Shown here: positions 37,119 through 48,258 of the stretch, in pieces
Layout: each line of letters starts with the position of its first letter
How positions within the stretch are numbered: position 1 is the stretch's first letter
NCBI GenBank assembly: GCA_963769945.1
Contig: CAVYOA010000018.1
Location: 134,977 to 198,976, forward strand
Length of the DNA stretch: 64,000 nucleotides
Reading direction: 5' to 3'
From: WHSW01 sp963769945
GTDB taxonomy: Bacteria; Actinomycetota; Thermoleophilia; Solirubrobacterales; 70-9
Notes under the pieces: generated by a model
Told to the model about the DNA's origin: nothing
The model's database searches: none
What the model saw: the letters and a program-made list of their open reading frames with translations, nothing else
Position numbers and translations under genes: made by a program

Positions 37119-38382
37119 CTAGCGCCCGCCGCCCGTGTTCAACCTGCCGCGCGCGCGGCCGAGAACGCCTGCTGTCCCGGCGCCGTGGTGACGATCGCGG
37201 CGTCGATCGCCGCCGGGGAGAGCACGTCGCTCGATCACCATCACCGCGGCGCCGATCACGCCGGCGCGGTCGGCGAGCTGGCTGCGGACGATGCGCAGGT
37301 GGCGGGTCGCGAGCGGCAGCGAGCGCTGGTAGACGACCTCGCGGATCCCGGCCAGCAGCTGCTCGTGGGCCTGGGCGACGTCGCCGCCGATGACGATCAC
37401 CGACGGGTTGAAGAGGTTGACCGAGGCGGCGAGCACCTCGCCGATCAGCCGGCCCGAGTCGCGCACCAGCGCACCGCCGCCGGCTCGCCGGCGCGCGCCA
37501 GCTCGACCACGGCGCGCGAGTCCGCCGGCCTCGAAGCCCTCGCGCTCGCAGCCGCGCCGCCATCGCCGCGCCGCCGGCCAGCGCCTCGAGGCAGCCGACG
37601 TTGCCGCAGCTGCAGGTGATCTCCTCGGCGCCTCGCGCCGGCGACGCGGATGTGGCCGATGTCGCCGGCGGCGCCGTCGGCGCCGCGATGGATGCGCGCC
37701 GTCGACGACGATCCCGCAGCCGATCCCGGTCGCGACCTTGACGAACAGCAGGTGGTCGACCTGGCGCCAGTTGGTCCAGTGCTCGCCGAGGGCCATGATG
37801 TTGACGTCGTTGTCGACGAGGACCGGGACGCGGTAGCGGTCGGCGAAGCGCTCGGGGATCGGGTAGCCGTCCCAGCCGGGCATGATCGGCGGGTTGCGCG
37901 GGCGCCCGGTCGCGTGCTCGACCGGGCCCGGAACGCCGATCCCGATCCCGCGCACGTCGTCGTCGTCGCGGCCGATCTCGCCGCAGCAGGACGTGGAAGC
38001 GCTCGTCGGCCCAGTCGAGCACCTGCTCCGGGCCCTGCGGCGATCTCGATGTCGCCGCTGTCCTCGGCGAGCACGCGTGCCGCCGAGGTTGGTGACCGCG
38101 AGCCGCGAGTGGGTGGCGCCGAGGTCGGCGGCGAGCATCACGCCCGCGTCCTCGTTGAAGGCGAACATCATCGGCGGGCGCCCGCCGGTCGAGTCGCTCT
38201 CGCCGACCTCGCGCAGCAGCCCGTGGGCGCGGAGCTGCTCGAGCCGCTGGGCGATCGTCGAGCGGGCCAGGCCGGTGCGGGCGAGCGAGGTCGGCGCGGG
38301 TGGCGCCGTCGCCGTCGCGGATCAGCTGCAGCATCGATGCCCGGGCCGAAGGGAGGCGCCGAGCGTGGATCGATCGCGCCAT
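37119..38382 (-). CDS. ROK-family transcriptional regulator (many frameshifts)
   Basis: A NagC/XylR-type repressor of about 400 residues. The N-terminal winged helix reads TRADLARRTGLARSTIAQRL only after changing frame. The sugar-binding part has MMFAFNEDAGVMLAADLGAT, GIGIGVPGPVEHATG, VDNDVNIMALGEHW, and a zinc-type CSCGNVGCLEALAGG. Conserved Gly and Asp residues of the kinase-like fold are present. At least six breaks occur, densest at 37480-37690 and 37980-38090. It is divergent from the sugar operon, and its likely operators lie between them. Confidence 0.82.
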
Positions 38383-38410
38383 CGCGCACCGCGGAGTGAA
38401 TCAGCGCGGG

Positions 38411-38435
38411 CTTTTGCTTGTCAAGCAGGCAAAAG
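38411..38435. promoter_or_regulatory. Palindromic operator 1 (ROK regulator)
   Basis: A 25-base element beginning CTTTTGCTTGTCAAGC and ending GCAAAAG. Its outer arms (CTTTTGC/GCAAAAG) are a perfect 7-base inverted repeat, and the inner GCTTG-T-CAAGC is another. It lies 29 bases upstream of the ROK gene start, so it would act as an autorepression site. A near copy lies at 38487-38512. Confidence 0.6.
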
Positions 38436-38486
38436 ATCCGCTCAACTAGAGCCAATTGCGAGACTTCAGATGTGTTGACCTGCGGA

Positions 38487-38523
38487 CTTTTGCTTGACAA
38501 GCACAGCAAAAGTGGGATAGGTT
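38487..38523 (+). promoter_or_regulatory. Sugar-operon promoter overlapped by operator 2
   Basis: The operator CTTTTGCTTGACAAGC…GCAAAAG (38487-38512) contains TTGACA (38494-38499) as a -35. A TAGGTT (38518-38523) follows with an 18-base spacer as a -10. The operator covers the -35, so a bound repressor would block polymerase. The element matches operator 1 in both its arms and inner palindrome. The first ATG follows 8 bases later. Confidence 0.6.
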
Positions 38524-38530
38524 CGCGGCG

Positions 38531-39739
38531 ATGGAGGAGAGAGGCTCCGCGGCGCTGGAAGCGAGCGTCACGCTGCGCGACCGCGAGCGCAGCTGCGCGC
38601 CGGCATCGTCGGCACCGGCTTCATCGGCCGCGTCCACGCGCGCTCCGCGCGGCTCGCCGGGCGCCGGATCGCCGGCGTCGCCGCCTCCTCGCCCGAGCGC
38701 TCGCGAGGCCGCCGCGACGGAGCTCCGCGCCGAGCGCGGCTTCGCCGACGCGCCGAGGAGCTGATCGCCTCCGAGGCGCATCGACGTCGTCCACGTCTGC
38801 ACCCCGAACCACCTCCACCTGCCGCTCGCGCTCGCCGCGCTCGAGGCCGGCAAGCACGTCGTCTGCGAGAAGCCGATCGCGCTCGACGCCGCCGGCGCCG
38901 CCGAGCTGGTCGCGCGCCGCCGCGCGCGGCCGATCGGGTCGCGACCGTGCCCTTCGTCTACCGCTACTACCCGACGGTGCGCGAGGCCCGCGCCCGCGTC
39001 GCGCACCGGCAGCCTCGGCGAGCTGCGACTGCTCCACGGCGGCTACCTGCAGGACTGGCTGCTCGGCGCCGACGACGACAACTGGCGGGTCGACGCCGGA
39101 GCTCGGCGGCGCCTCGCGCGCCTTCGCCGACATCGGCTCGCACTGGTGCGACCTGATCGAGTTCGTCACCGGCGCAGCGGATCGTCGCGCTGTCGGCGCG
39201 CACCGCCGTCGCTCACCCCGAGCGCCGCCGCTCCGGAGGCGCACTCGTTCGAGCGCGGCGGCGACGGCGACGGCGACGGCGCGCCGGGCGGTCGAGACCG
39301 AGGACATCGCCGCGCTGATGTTCGAGACCGACGCCGGCGTCGATCGGCTCCACCGTGATCTCGCAGGTCTCGGCCGGGCGCAAGAACCATCTCTGGTTCG
39401 AGATCTCGGGCAGCAGCCGAGGCGCTGTCGGCTTCGACCAGGAGCAGCCCGAGACGCTCTGGGTCGGGCCGCCGCGCCGGGACCGAGTCGATCCCGCGCG
39501 ACTTCGACACGCTCTGCGCCCGAGGCGGCCGCCTACGTGACCCTGCCGGGCGGCCATCCGCAGGGCTATCAGCGACTGCTTCGACGCGTTCGTCGCCGAG
39601 ACCTACGCGGCGATCGCCGGCGAGACGCCCGCCGACGGCCTGCCCGTCGGTCGACCGACGGGCTGCGCGCGGTGCGGATCACCGAGGCGGTGCTCGAGTC
39701 GGCGCGCAGCCGGCAGACTGGGTGGAGGTGGCGCCGTGA
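38531..39739 (+). CDS. Gfo/Idh/MocA family oxidoreductase (frameshifted)
   Basis: A NAD(P)-dependent sugar or inositol dehydrogenase of about 390 residues. Rossmann text is LRAGIVGTGFIGRVHA; DVVHVCTPNHLHLPLALAAL and GKHVVCEKPIALD follow, the latter holding the conserved Glu-Lys-Pro. ADIGSHWCDLIEFVTG has the typical Asp-x-x-x-His pair. Eight or so one-base breaks interrupt the gene. The TGA overlaps the next GTG (GTGA). As the first gene of the operon it probably oxidises the imported sugar. Confidence 0.82.
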
Positions 39740-40672
39740 AGCTCGGGCTGCTCAGCGCCTGCATGCCCGAGCGCTCGCTCGAGCGAGGTCGCCGCCTGGG
39801 CCGGCGGCGCACGGCTTCGACGCGCTCGAGCTCGCCGCCTGGCCGCGGCTCGGCGACCGCCCGTTCGTCGCCCGCCACATCGCCGCGCGACGGCTTCGAC
39901 GAGGCCGAGGTCGAGCGCGTGCGACGGCGACGCTCGACGACAACGGGCTCGAGCTCTCGGCGCTCGCCTACTACGACAACAACCTGCATCCGCGAGCCGC
40001 GCGCAGCGCGAGGCAGATCCACGGCCACCTGCGCGCGTGCATCGACGTCGCCGCGGCGCTCGGCGGCGTTCCGGTCGGCACCTTCGTCGGCCGCGACAAC
40101 TCGAACTCAGCGTCGCCGAGAACCTGCGCGAGGCCGAGCGCGTGCTTCCCGCCGCTCGTCGACTACGCCGGCGAGCGCGGCGTGCAAGCTGATGATCGAG
40201 AACTGCGTGATGGAGGGCTGGCACCCCGACGGCTATCCCGGCAACCTCGCCTACTCGCCGGAGCTGTGGGAGTGGATGTTCGACCTCGGCCTCTGGCTCA
40301 ACTTCGATCCCTCGCACCTGCTGTGGATCGGGATCGACCCGGTCGCGGCGCTCGAGCCCGTACGTCGACCGGGTGATCCACGCCCACGCCAAGGACGCCG
40401 AGACCTTCCCCGACGAGCGCAACCGCTACGGCTTCTTCGGCCGCATCTCGACGCGCGAGCAGGATCCCTGGGACATGGGCTGGTGGCGGTTCCGCGTTCC
40501 CGGCCTCGGCCAGGTCGACTTCCCCGGCTACGTCGAGACGCTGCGCGAGGGCGGCTTCGACGGCGTGCTCTCGGTCGAGCACGAGGATCCGGAGTGGGGC
40601 GGCACGCCCGGAGAAGATCGAGGGCGGGCTCGAGCTCGCCCAGCGCAACCTGCGGCCGCTGGTGGCCGGCTG

Positions 40673-40673
<1 letters not shown>
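39736..40673 (+). CDS. Sugar phosphate isomerase/epimerase, TIM barrel (frameshifted)
   Basis: Xylose-isomerase-like TIM-barrel protein of about 310 residues. It begins MKLGLLSACMPERSLE from GTG. Readable parts are HGFDALELAAWPR, ALGGVPVGTFVGRD, LMIENCVMEGWHPDGYPGNL (metal-ligand Glu), WLNFDPSHLLWIGIDP (Asp, His), VIHAHAKDAETF (His), and FDGVLSVEHEDPEWGG (final Glu). All four metal-binding positions can be seen. Breaks occur about every 100 bases in its first half. Coupled to the next gene by TGATG. Confidence 0.82.
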
Positions 40674-42203
<1,530 letters not shown>

Positions 42204-42207
<4 letters not shown>

Positions 42208-43234
42208 ACGCATCCGAGGACAACGCAGCACCGCCGCCCGGTCGCCGCGGCCGCCTGATCGGCCAGGTCAAGGGCCTCGAGATGCAGGAGTACGCGCTGG
42301 CGATCGTCGTCGTCGCTGCTGTTCGTCGTCGGCGCGATCCTCAAGCCCGACTCGTTTCCGACCTGGGACAACGTCCGCAACATGCTCACGCAGGCGAGCG
42401 TGGTCGGCGTCATCGCGATCGGCATGACCTTCGTCATCGCCACCGGCGGCATCGACCTCTCGGTCGGCTCGATGCTCGCCGCCGCCGGCGTCTTCGGCGG
42501 CATCCTCGTCGACCCCGAGGGCATCGACGATCGTCTTCATCCTCGGCGCGATCGGCTTCGCCGACGCTGCTCGGGACGATCAACGCGACCTCGATCGCCT
42601 TCGGCCGCGTCGTTCCCGTTCATCGCCACGCTGGCGATGTTCTCGATCGGCAAGGGAGTTGGCGCTGCTGCTCAACGACAAGCTGCCGGTCGGCCTGCTC
42701 GACCTCAACGGGGGCTCGTTCGGCGATCCGGCGCCGTTCTCGCTGCTGTGGTTCGGCACCGGGCGGATCGCCGGGATCCCGGTCTCGGTCTTCGTCTTCA
42801 TCGCGATCACGATCGGCGGCTGGATCCTGCTCAACCGCACCCGCTACGGCCGCTTCGTGGTCTCGGTCGGCGGCAACCGCGAGGCCGCGCGCATCGCCGG
42901 CGTCCCGGTGCGCCGGGTGATCTTCAGCGTCTACGTGCTCTCGGGCCTGCTCGTCGGAATCGCCACCGTGCTGCTCTGCGCGCGCCTCGGCAGCGCCTCG
43001 CCGGTCAGCGGCAACCTCTACGAGCTCGACGCGATCGGCGCCGTGGTGATCGGCGGCACCAGCCTGATGGGCGGCCGCGCGACGATCGTCGGCACCTTCC
43101 TCGGGGTGCTGACCTTCGCCCTGATCTTCAGCTTGATGACGCAGCTCAACCTCTCGACCGAGGTTCAGCAGGTGGTCAAGGGAGCGATCGTGCTCGGCGC
43201 GGTCCTGCTCCAGCGGCCGGAGGCGCGACTTTGA
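42204..43234 (+). CDS. Sugar ABC transporter permease, RbsC type (frameshifted)
   Basis: A membrane protein of about 340 residues. Helices read VVGVIAIGMTFVIATGGIDL then SVGSMLAAAGVFGG, the pore-forming consensus of the BPD_transp_2 family. The C-terminal part (LLNRTRYGRFVVSVGGNREA, GLLVGIATVLLCARLGSASP, EVQQVVKGAIVLGAVLLQ) is in one long frame. Five breaks cluster between 42320 and 42660. It follows the ATPase by translational coupling. Confidence 0.85.
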
Positions 43235-43296
43235 GCCCGCGGCCCGAGATCGATGTCTCGTTCGCGGAACTCGCGATCGAACGTTCCATACCAACA

Positions 43297-43309
43297 GGAG
43301 GAGAGGTAC
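43297..43309 (+). promoter_or_regulatory. Strong ribosome binding site before the binding protein
   Basis: AGGAGGAGAGG precedes the ATG at 43313 by about 5 bases, the best Shine-Dalgarno in the operon. The gene is not coupled to the permease (78-base gap), so it can be translated at a higher level, as usual for a binding protein. Confidence 0.6.
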
Positions 43310-43312
43310 CCA

Positions 43313-44366
43313 ATGTCGCAGAAGCGACTTCACATTCCGATCGTTGCGATCGCGTTGGTGGCTGCCGTGTCGCTCGGTGTCGCTGCCTGCGGCGGCAGCG
43401 ATTCGACCACGACCGTGACGGCATCGGCAACCGGTGACAGCGGCGACGCCGCAAGCGGTGGCGACTCCGGCGAGACGGTTCGCATCGTCGCCAGCGTGCC
43501 GCCCGACCGACCACGGCTGGCTCGGCGCGGTCTCCAAGAACGCGCAGGAAGCGGCCGACCAGTACGACGACGTCGAGTTCGAGCTGCTCGAGGCCGCCGA
43601 CGCCGACTCGCAGGCCCAGCAGATCGAGCAGGTGATCTCGGACGAGCCCGACGCGCTGGTGGTACTGCCCCAGGACGGCGAGGCGCTGACGCCGGTCGCC
43701 CAGAAGGCCGAGGAGGCCGGGATCCCGGTGATCAACGTCGATCGCCTGTTCTCCGAGCCCGACGCCGCGACGGCGACGGTCCTCGGCGACAACTACCAGA
43801 TCGGCGTGCTCGCGGCCGACTACATCGCCGAGGAGCTCGGCTGTGAGGGCAACGTGGTCGAGATCCAGGGGCTCGCCGGGATCTCGGTGACCGAGGAGCG
43901 CACCCAGGGGTTCGAGGACGAGCTCGACAAGCAGTGCCCCGACGGAGGCGTCGAGATCGTCGCCTCGCAGCCGGGTGACTTCAACCCCGACACGGGCCTC
44001 AAGGCGATGGAGAACATCCTCAGCGCCGAGGACCAGATCGACGCCGTCTACACGCACGACGACGACATGGCCCAGGGCGTCGTTCAGGCGATTCGCAACG
44101 CCGGCCGCGAGGACGAGATGTTCCTCACGGGCGTCGGCGGCTCGCAGGCCGCGATGGAGCAGATCGCGGAGGGTGGCCTCTACCGGGCGACCTTCCTCTA
44201 CAACCCGAGCATGGCCGGAACGGCCGTCAACATGGCGCGCCTGATCGCCCTCGATGAGGGCTTCCCCGAGCTCGTTCCGCCCGAGGTGCCGCGTCAGATC
44301 ATCGTCCCCGCGGCGGTGGTCACCGAGGAGAACGTCGCGGACTACGAGCAGTACGCGTTCAACTAA
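43313..44366 (+). CDS. Sugar ABC transporter substrate-binding lipoprotein (one frameshift)
   Basis: A periplasmic-binding-protein type I (RbsB-like) lipoprotein of about 350 residues. The signal peptide MSQKRLHIPIVAIALVAAVS ends at the lipobox VAAC followed by GGS. A short Ser/Thr/Gly linker is followed by TDHGWLGAVSKNAQEAA, VISDEPDALVVLPQDGEAL, IPVINVDRLFSE, YTHDDDMAQGVVQAI and GVGGSQAAMEQI, typical of the ribose/galactose group. A single-base break near 43505 lies between the lipobox part and the body. The sugar is not evident from sequence. Confidence 0.9.
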
Positions 44367-44384
44367 TCGCTCTCCGAGCATCGA

Positions 44385-44413
44385 CCCGCCGGGCGCCACG
44401 CGCGTCCGGCGGG
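44385..44413. terminator. Bidirectional terminator hairpin
   Basis: CCCGCCGG (44385-44392) and CCGGCGGG (44406-44413) form a perfect 8-base GC stem with a 13-base loop. It lies between the convergent binding-protein and siroheme-synthase genes, so it can serve both. No T-run follows. Confidence 0.5.
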
Positions 44414-44423
44414 GAGGCTCGGC

Positions 44424-45180
44424 TCAGTTGACCCGAGTAGCCGCGGCGGCGCCGTGCGGCTGCTTGGCAGCTTCGATCAGCGCCACGACGTCGCCGTCGC
44501 GGCCGTCGCGGATCAGCTCGATCGGATCGGGCTCGCCGTTGACGATCTCCTCGAAGAAGGCCTTTCGGTCCTGGTAGGTCGGCAGGGTCGCCTTGGCCCA
44601 GCCGCGGGCCTCGTTGAGCAGCACCGCGAGCCGGGCGTAGGGCTCGCCGAAGCCGTCGGCGATCTCGCGCTTGATCCGCTTCGCCAGCGCGGGCGAGGCG
44701 CCGGCGGTCGAGATCGCGATCGCCAGCGGGCCGGTGCGCACGATCGCCGGCAGGATGAAGTTGCAAAGCGAGGGCACGTCGACGATGTTGACGAGCATCG
44801 CCCGGCGCTCGGCGTCGTCGTAGACGGCGATGTTGACGTCGGTGTCGTCGGTGGCGGCGATCGCCAGGAACTTGCCTTCGAGGTCGGCGGCTTCGATACT
44901 CGCGCCGCTCCCACTTGATCGAGCCCTCCTCGGCGTAGGCGCGCAACGCCTCGTTCGCCTCGGGCGCGACCAAGGTCACCTTGCCGTCGCAGGCGAGCAG
45001 CCCGTCGACCTTCTCGAGGCCGATCTCGCCGCCGCCGACGACGAGGCAGTCGCGGCCGCTGAGTCGCAGGCAGGCGATGTAGAACGGCGTTTCGAGCATG
45101 CCGCGCACGCAGCTCTGATCGCAGATGCCACGACGGAACTGACAGACGCATTCCTTGCCTGCATAGGACTGTGCGGGCAT
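44424..45180 (-). CDS. Precorrin-2 dehydrogenase/sirohydrochlorin ferrochelatase type (frameshifted)
   Basis: A CysG-N-like bifunctional protein of about 250 residues for siroheme synthesis. The Rossmann motif is DCLVVGGGEIGLEKVDGLL; VTLVAPEANEALRAYAEEG follows, and then KFLAIAATDDTDVN-type text, VNIVDVPSLCNFILPAIVRT and IAISTAGASPALAKRIKREI. One break near 44897 separates the cofactor part from the body. The start is ATG 45180. The first 15 residues have three Cys (ECVCQFRRGICDQSC), which is not usual. The methyltransferase half of CysG is absent. Confidence 0.83.
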
Positions 45181-45190
45181 GGCGTTGAGG

Positions 45191-45826
45191 TTAGAGAAGC
45201 AGCGACGGCAGCTCGGCCATCGAGTCGAACGTGGTCGCCGCCCGCGGCAGCGAGGACGCTCGCCTCGACATGACCCGGTGTAGCCGAAAGCGGCCATGCC
45301 GGCGGCGACCGCGGCCTCGATCCCCAGCACCGAGTCCTCGATCACGGCGCACGCTGCCGGCTCGAGCGCCGAGGCTCGCTGCCGCGTGCAGGAAGAGGTC
45401 CGGCGCCGGCTTGCCACGGGGGACTTCAGTGGCGCTGAAGATCCGGCCGGCAAAGCGTTCGGCGAGTCCGGCCGAGGCGAGCGTGATCTCCATCTTCGTA
45501 TGGGTGCCGTTGGAGGCGACGCAGATCTCACCCGAGATCTGGTCGAGCGCCTCGATCACGCCCTCGATCGGATCGACGCCCTCGGCCAAGGCCGCGTTCT
45601 GGCGCGCCCGGTACTGCTCGGTGAAGCCCTCGGGCAGAGGGTGTCCAAGCTTCGCTTCGATGCTCTCGACCGCATCGGGCCACCAGCTGCCGACGTAGTC
45701 GCGCATGCATTCCTGCGTCGTCATTGGCAGCCCGACCTCCGTCAAGCATGCAGCCATCACCGAGCACGTGATCGGCTCGGAATCGACGAGCACACCGTCG
45801 CAGTCGAAGATCACCAAATCGGGCAA
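45191..45826 (-). CDS. HAD-superfamily phosphatase, beta-phosphoglucomutase-like (frameshifted)
   Basis: About 210 residues. Motif I is LVIFDCDGVLVDSEP (nucleophile Asp and acid Asp), motif II ICVASNGTHTKM, motif III RGKPAPDLFLHAA, and motif IV AVIEDSVLGIEAAVAAGM after a break near 45375. Another break near 45280 precedes the last strand. No ATG or GTG opens the conserved start; TTG at 45826 is the best candidate. The cap (residues 15-75) resembles subfamily IA phosphatases. The substrate is likely a sugar phosphate. Confidence 0.78.
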   Translation of the reverse strand: MPDLVIFDCDGVLVDSEPITCSVMAACLTEVGLPMTTQECMRDYVGSWWPDAVESIEAKLGHPLPEGFTEQYRARQNAALAEGVDPIEGVIEALDQISGEICVASNGTHTKMEITLASAGLAERFAGRIFSATEVPRGKPAPDLFLHAAASLGARAGSVRRDRGLGAGDRGRGRRRHGRFRLHRVMSRRASSLPRAATTFDSMAELPSLLL

Positions 45827-45896
45827 GCGGGCGAGGATACGGACGGCGTAAATGGCACGCAGAAGCGATGTCCAAGACCCGTAGTAGTTAGTGCCC

Positions 45897-45928
45897 GTAG
45901 CCGTGGGGCCGTTCGAACCCCCTGCTAC
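45897..45928 (+). promoter_or_regulatory. Leader hairpin upstream of topA
   Basis: GTAGC (45897-45901) pairs with GCTAC (45924-45928). Inside, GGGG (45905-45908) pairs with CCCC (45918-45921). The apical loop includes TTCGAA. The structure ends 13 bases before the topA ATG, where the ribosome would bind, and no Shine-Dalgarno is visible there. It might limit translation. Confidence 0.4.
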
Positions 45929-45941
45929 TCTCGCCGCCGAA

Positions 45942-48236
45942 ATGCGACTGATCGTCACCGAGAAGAACAACTCCGCCAAGAAGATCGCCGAGATCCTCAG
46001 TGGCGGCGAGGCGTCCGACGACGCCACCTACAAGGTCCCGTTCTACACCTGGAGCGATGAGAACGGGCCGCAGATGACGGTCGGCCTCAAGGGTCACGTC
46101 ATGGGCGTCGCCTTCCCCGAGGGCTACTCGAACTGGCAGGAAACCGATCTGCACGAGCTCATCGACGCGGAGCTCGTGCCCGAGCCGACCGATAAGAACG
46201 TGGTCAAGGCCGTGCGCAAGCTGGCAAAGGACGCCGACTCGATCGTGATCGCCACCGACTACGACCGCGAGGGCGAGCTGATCGGCCTCGAGGCGCTGCA
46301 GCAGATCCTCGAAGTCAACCCCGGCGTCGCCGCGGCCGAGATCACAGCGCGCCCTCCGATCAAGCGCGCCCGCTATTCCGCCTTGACCAAGGAGGAGATC
46401 GAGCACGCCTTCGCCGAGCTCGACGAGCTCTCCTACGACCTCGCCTACGCCGGCTCGGCGCGCCAGGACATCGACCTGATCTGGGGGGCGACGCTGACCC
46501 GTGCGGTTTCGCTCGCCAGCCGTCGTTTCGGCTCCAACTTCCTCTCGGTCGGCCGCGTCCAGAGCCCGACCCTGGCGCTGATCGTCGAGCGCGAGCTGGA
46601 GCGCCGCGCCCATGTGCCCAAGCCTTTCTGGGAGCTCTTCGCCAACTTCTCGCACCCCGACGGCAGCTTCGAGGCCCACCACGCGACCGACAAGTTCTGG
46701 GACAAGGCCGAGGCCGACGCGGCGCTCGCCGCCACAGCGAGCCCGGGCATCGTCAAGGAGGTCTCGTCGAAGCGCAACACCCGCAAGCCGCCGACGCCGC
46801 TGAACACGACAGCATTCACGACTGACGCCTCATCTCGACTGGGAATCACGCCGGCGGCCGCGATGCGGATCGCCGAGGACCTCTACATGGACGGCTTCAT
46901 CTCCTATCCGCGCACCGACAACACCGTCTATCCGAAGTCGCTGAACACGCGTGAGCTCGTCAGCGCGCTGGTGCGTATCCCCGACTTCGACGCCGCCAAC
47001 GGCCTGCTCGAAAAGGGCGAGCTCGTCGCCACGCGAGGCAAGAAGGAAACGACCGACCACCCACCGATCTACCCGACCCAGGCGGTCTATCCGAATGCTC
47101 TCGAGGGACCCAAGCGCCGTGTCTACGAGCTCGTCGTGCGGCGCTTCTTGGCGACCTTCTCGGAGCCGATGATCACCGAGTCGACGCGGGCCGACATCGA
47201 GGCGGGCTCGGAGACCTACTTCGTTCGCGGCTCGGTCGTCGTCGATCCGGGCTATGCCTCGATCTACACCTACGCCCGCTCCTCCGACGACGAGATCCCC
47301 GCGCTCGAGGAAGGTCAGAGCCTCGAGATCGACGGTGAGCCGTGGATCGTCGACAAGGAGACCCAGCCGCCGTCGCGGATCAGCCAGGGCAAGCTGATCG
47401 AGCTGATGGAAGAACGCGGCCTCGGGACCAAGGCGACGCGCGCGGACATCATCCAAAAGCTCTACGACCGCGGTTACGCCTATGCCAACCCGCCGATTCC
47501 CTCGGAAACCGGGATCGCCCTCTACAAGGCCTTTCACCAGTACGTGCCGCGGATGGCGACACCCGAGATGACGGCCGAGCTGGAGCTCGACATGGACAAG
47601 ATCGCCGCCGGCGAGACCTCCAAGGACGAGGTCGTTCGGATCAGCCGCGAGATGCTGCACACGACCACGACCGAGCTCGAGGGCAAGAAGGAGGATCTCG
47701 CCAAGCAGATTTGGGAGGGGATGGACGAGGACAAGTTCCTCGGGCCCTGCAAGGTCTGCGAGGAGGCCGGTCGCAAGCGCTCCAACGGCGAGCCCAACCG
47801 GCTGCGAATCATCGATCTCAAGGGCGGCAAGCGCATGTACGGCTGTGAGGGCTGGAACCGCGACGATCCAGAGTCGCCCGACTCCTGTCGCGTCAGCGGT
47901 CCGCTGCCCGGCCGCTTCTTCGAGCTCTGGCGCCTCGAGGAGCGTTGCTCGGTCTGCGGCGAACGGCCGCGGCTGACGGTGAAGAAGCGTGGGCCCGGGC
48001 GCCCGTGGAAGCTCTGTCTCAACGACGACTGCCCGACGATGGTCGAGATGCGCGAGAAGCGCGCCGAGCGCGAGGCGGCCAAGGAAGCTCGCGAGAAGGC
48101 CAAGGCAGACGGCGCCGCGGAGGCGCCGGCCGACGCCGACGGCGATGCCCCGAAGCAGCCGGCCAAGGGCGGTGGGCGTAGGCGCCCGAAGAAGCCGGCG
48201 CCGACCACCGCCCGGACCAAGCGGGCGCGCACCTAG
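45942..48236 (+). CDS. topA: DNA topoisomerase I, archaeal type
   Basis: A type IA topoisomerase of 764 residues that relaxes negative supercoils. The TOPRIM domain is MRLIVTEKNNSAKKIAEILS and IVIATDYDREGELIGLEAL with the acidic triad; the active-site Tyr is in DGFISYPRTDNTVYP at about residue 322. Zinc-type pairs lie near the end (CKVCEE, YGCEGW, CSVCGE, CLNDDC), and the last 60 residues are Ala/Lys/Pro-rich. TEKNNSAKKIAEILS and SVGRVQSPTLALIVERE resemble archaeal TopA (e.g. haloarchaeal) more than the E. coli-type enzyme. ATG at 45942 is chosen over an upstream start that adds 17 unmatched residues. The frame is intact. Confidence 0.93.
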   Translation: MRLIVTEKNNSAKKIAEILSGGEASDDATYKVPFYTWSDENGPQMTVGLKGHVMGVAFPEGYSNWQETDLHELIDAELVPEPTDKNVVKAVRKLAKDADSIVIATDYDREGELIGLEALQQILEVNPGVAAAEITARPPIKRARYSALTKEEIEHAFAELDELSYDLAYAGSARQDIDLIWGATLTRAVSLASRRFGSNFLSVGRVQSPTLALIVERELERRAHVPKPFWELFANFSHPDGSFEAHHATDKFWDKAEADAALAATASPGIVKEVSSKRNTRKPPTPLNTTAFTTDASSRLGITPAAAMRIAEDLYMDGFISYPRTDNTVYPKSLNTRELVSALVRIPDFDAANGLLEKGELVATRGKKETTDHPPIYPTQAVYPNALEGPKRRVYELVVRRFLATFSEPMITESTRADIEAGSETYFVRGSVVVDPGYASIYTYARSSDDEIPALEEGQSLEIDGEPWIVDKETQPPSRISQGKLIELMEERGLGTKATRADIIQKLYDRGYAYANPPIPSETGIALYKAFHQYVPRMATPEMTAELELDMDKIAAGETSKDEVVRISREMLHTTTTELEGKKEDLAKQIWEGMDEDKFLGPCKVCEEAGRKRSNGEPNRLRIIDLKGGKRMYGCEGWNRDDPESPDSCRVSGPLPGRFFELWRLEERCSVCGERPRLTVKKRGPGRPWKLCLNDDCPTMVEMREKRAEREAAKEAREKAKADGAAEAPADADGDAPKQPAKGGGRRRPKKPAPTTARTKRART

Positions 48237-48258
48237 ATGAGATAGCCGGCGCGCGGCC

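Noticed and set aside
45905..45930. A tRNA T-arm-like GTTCGAACCCCC
   Set aside because: The flanks do not pair as a T-stem and no acceptor, D or anticodon arm can be built; it fits the leader hairpin better.
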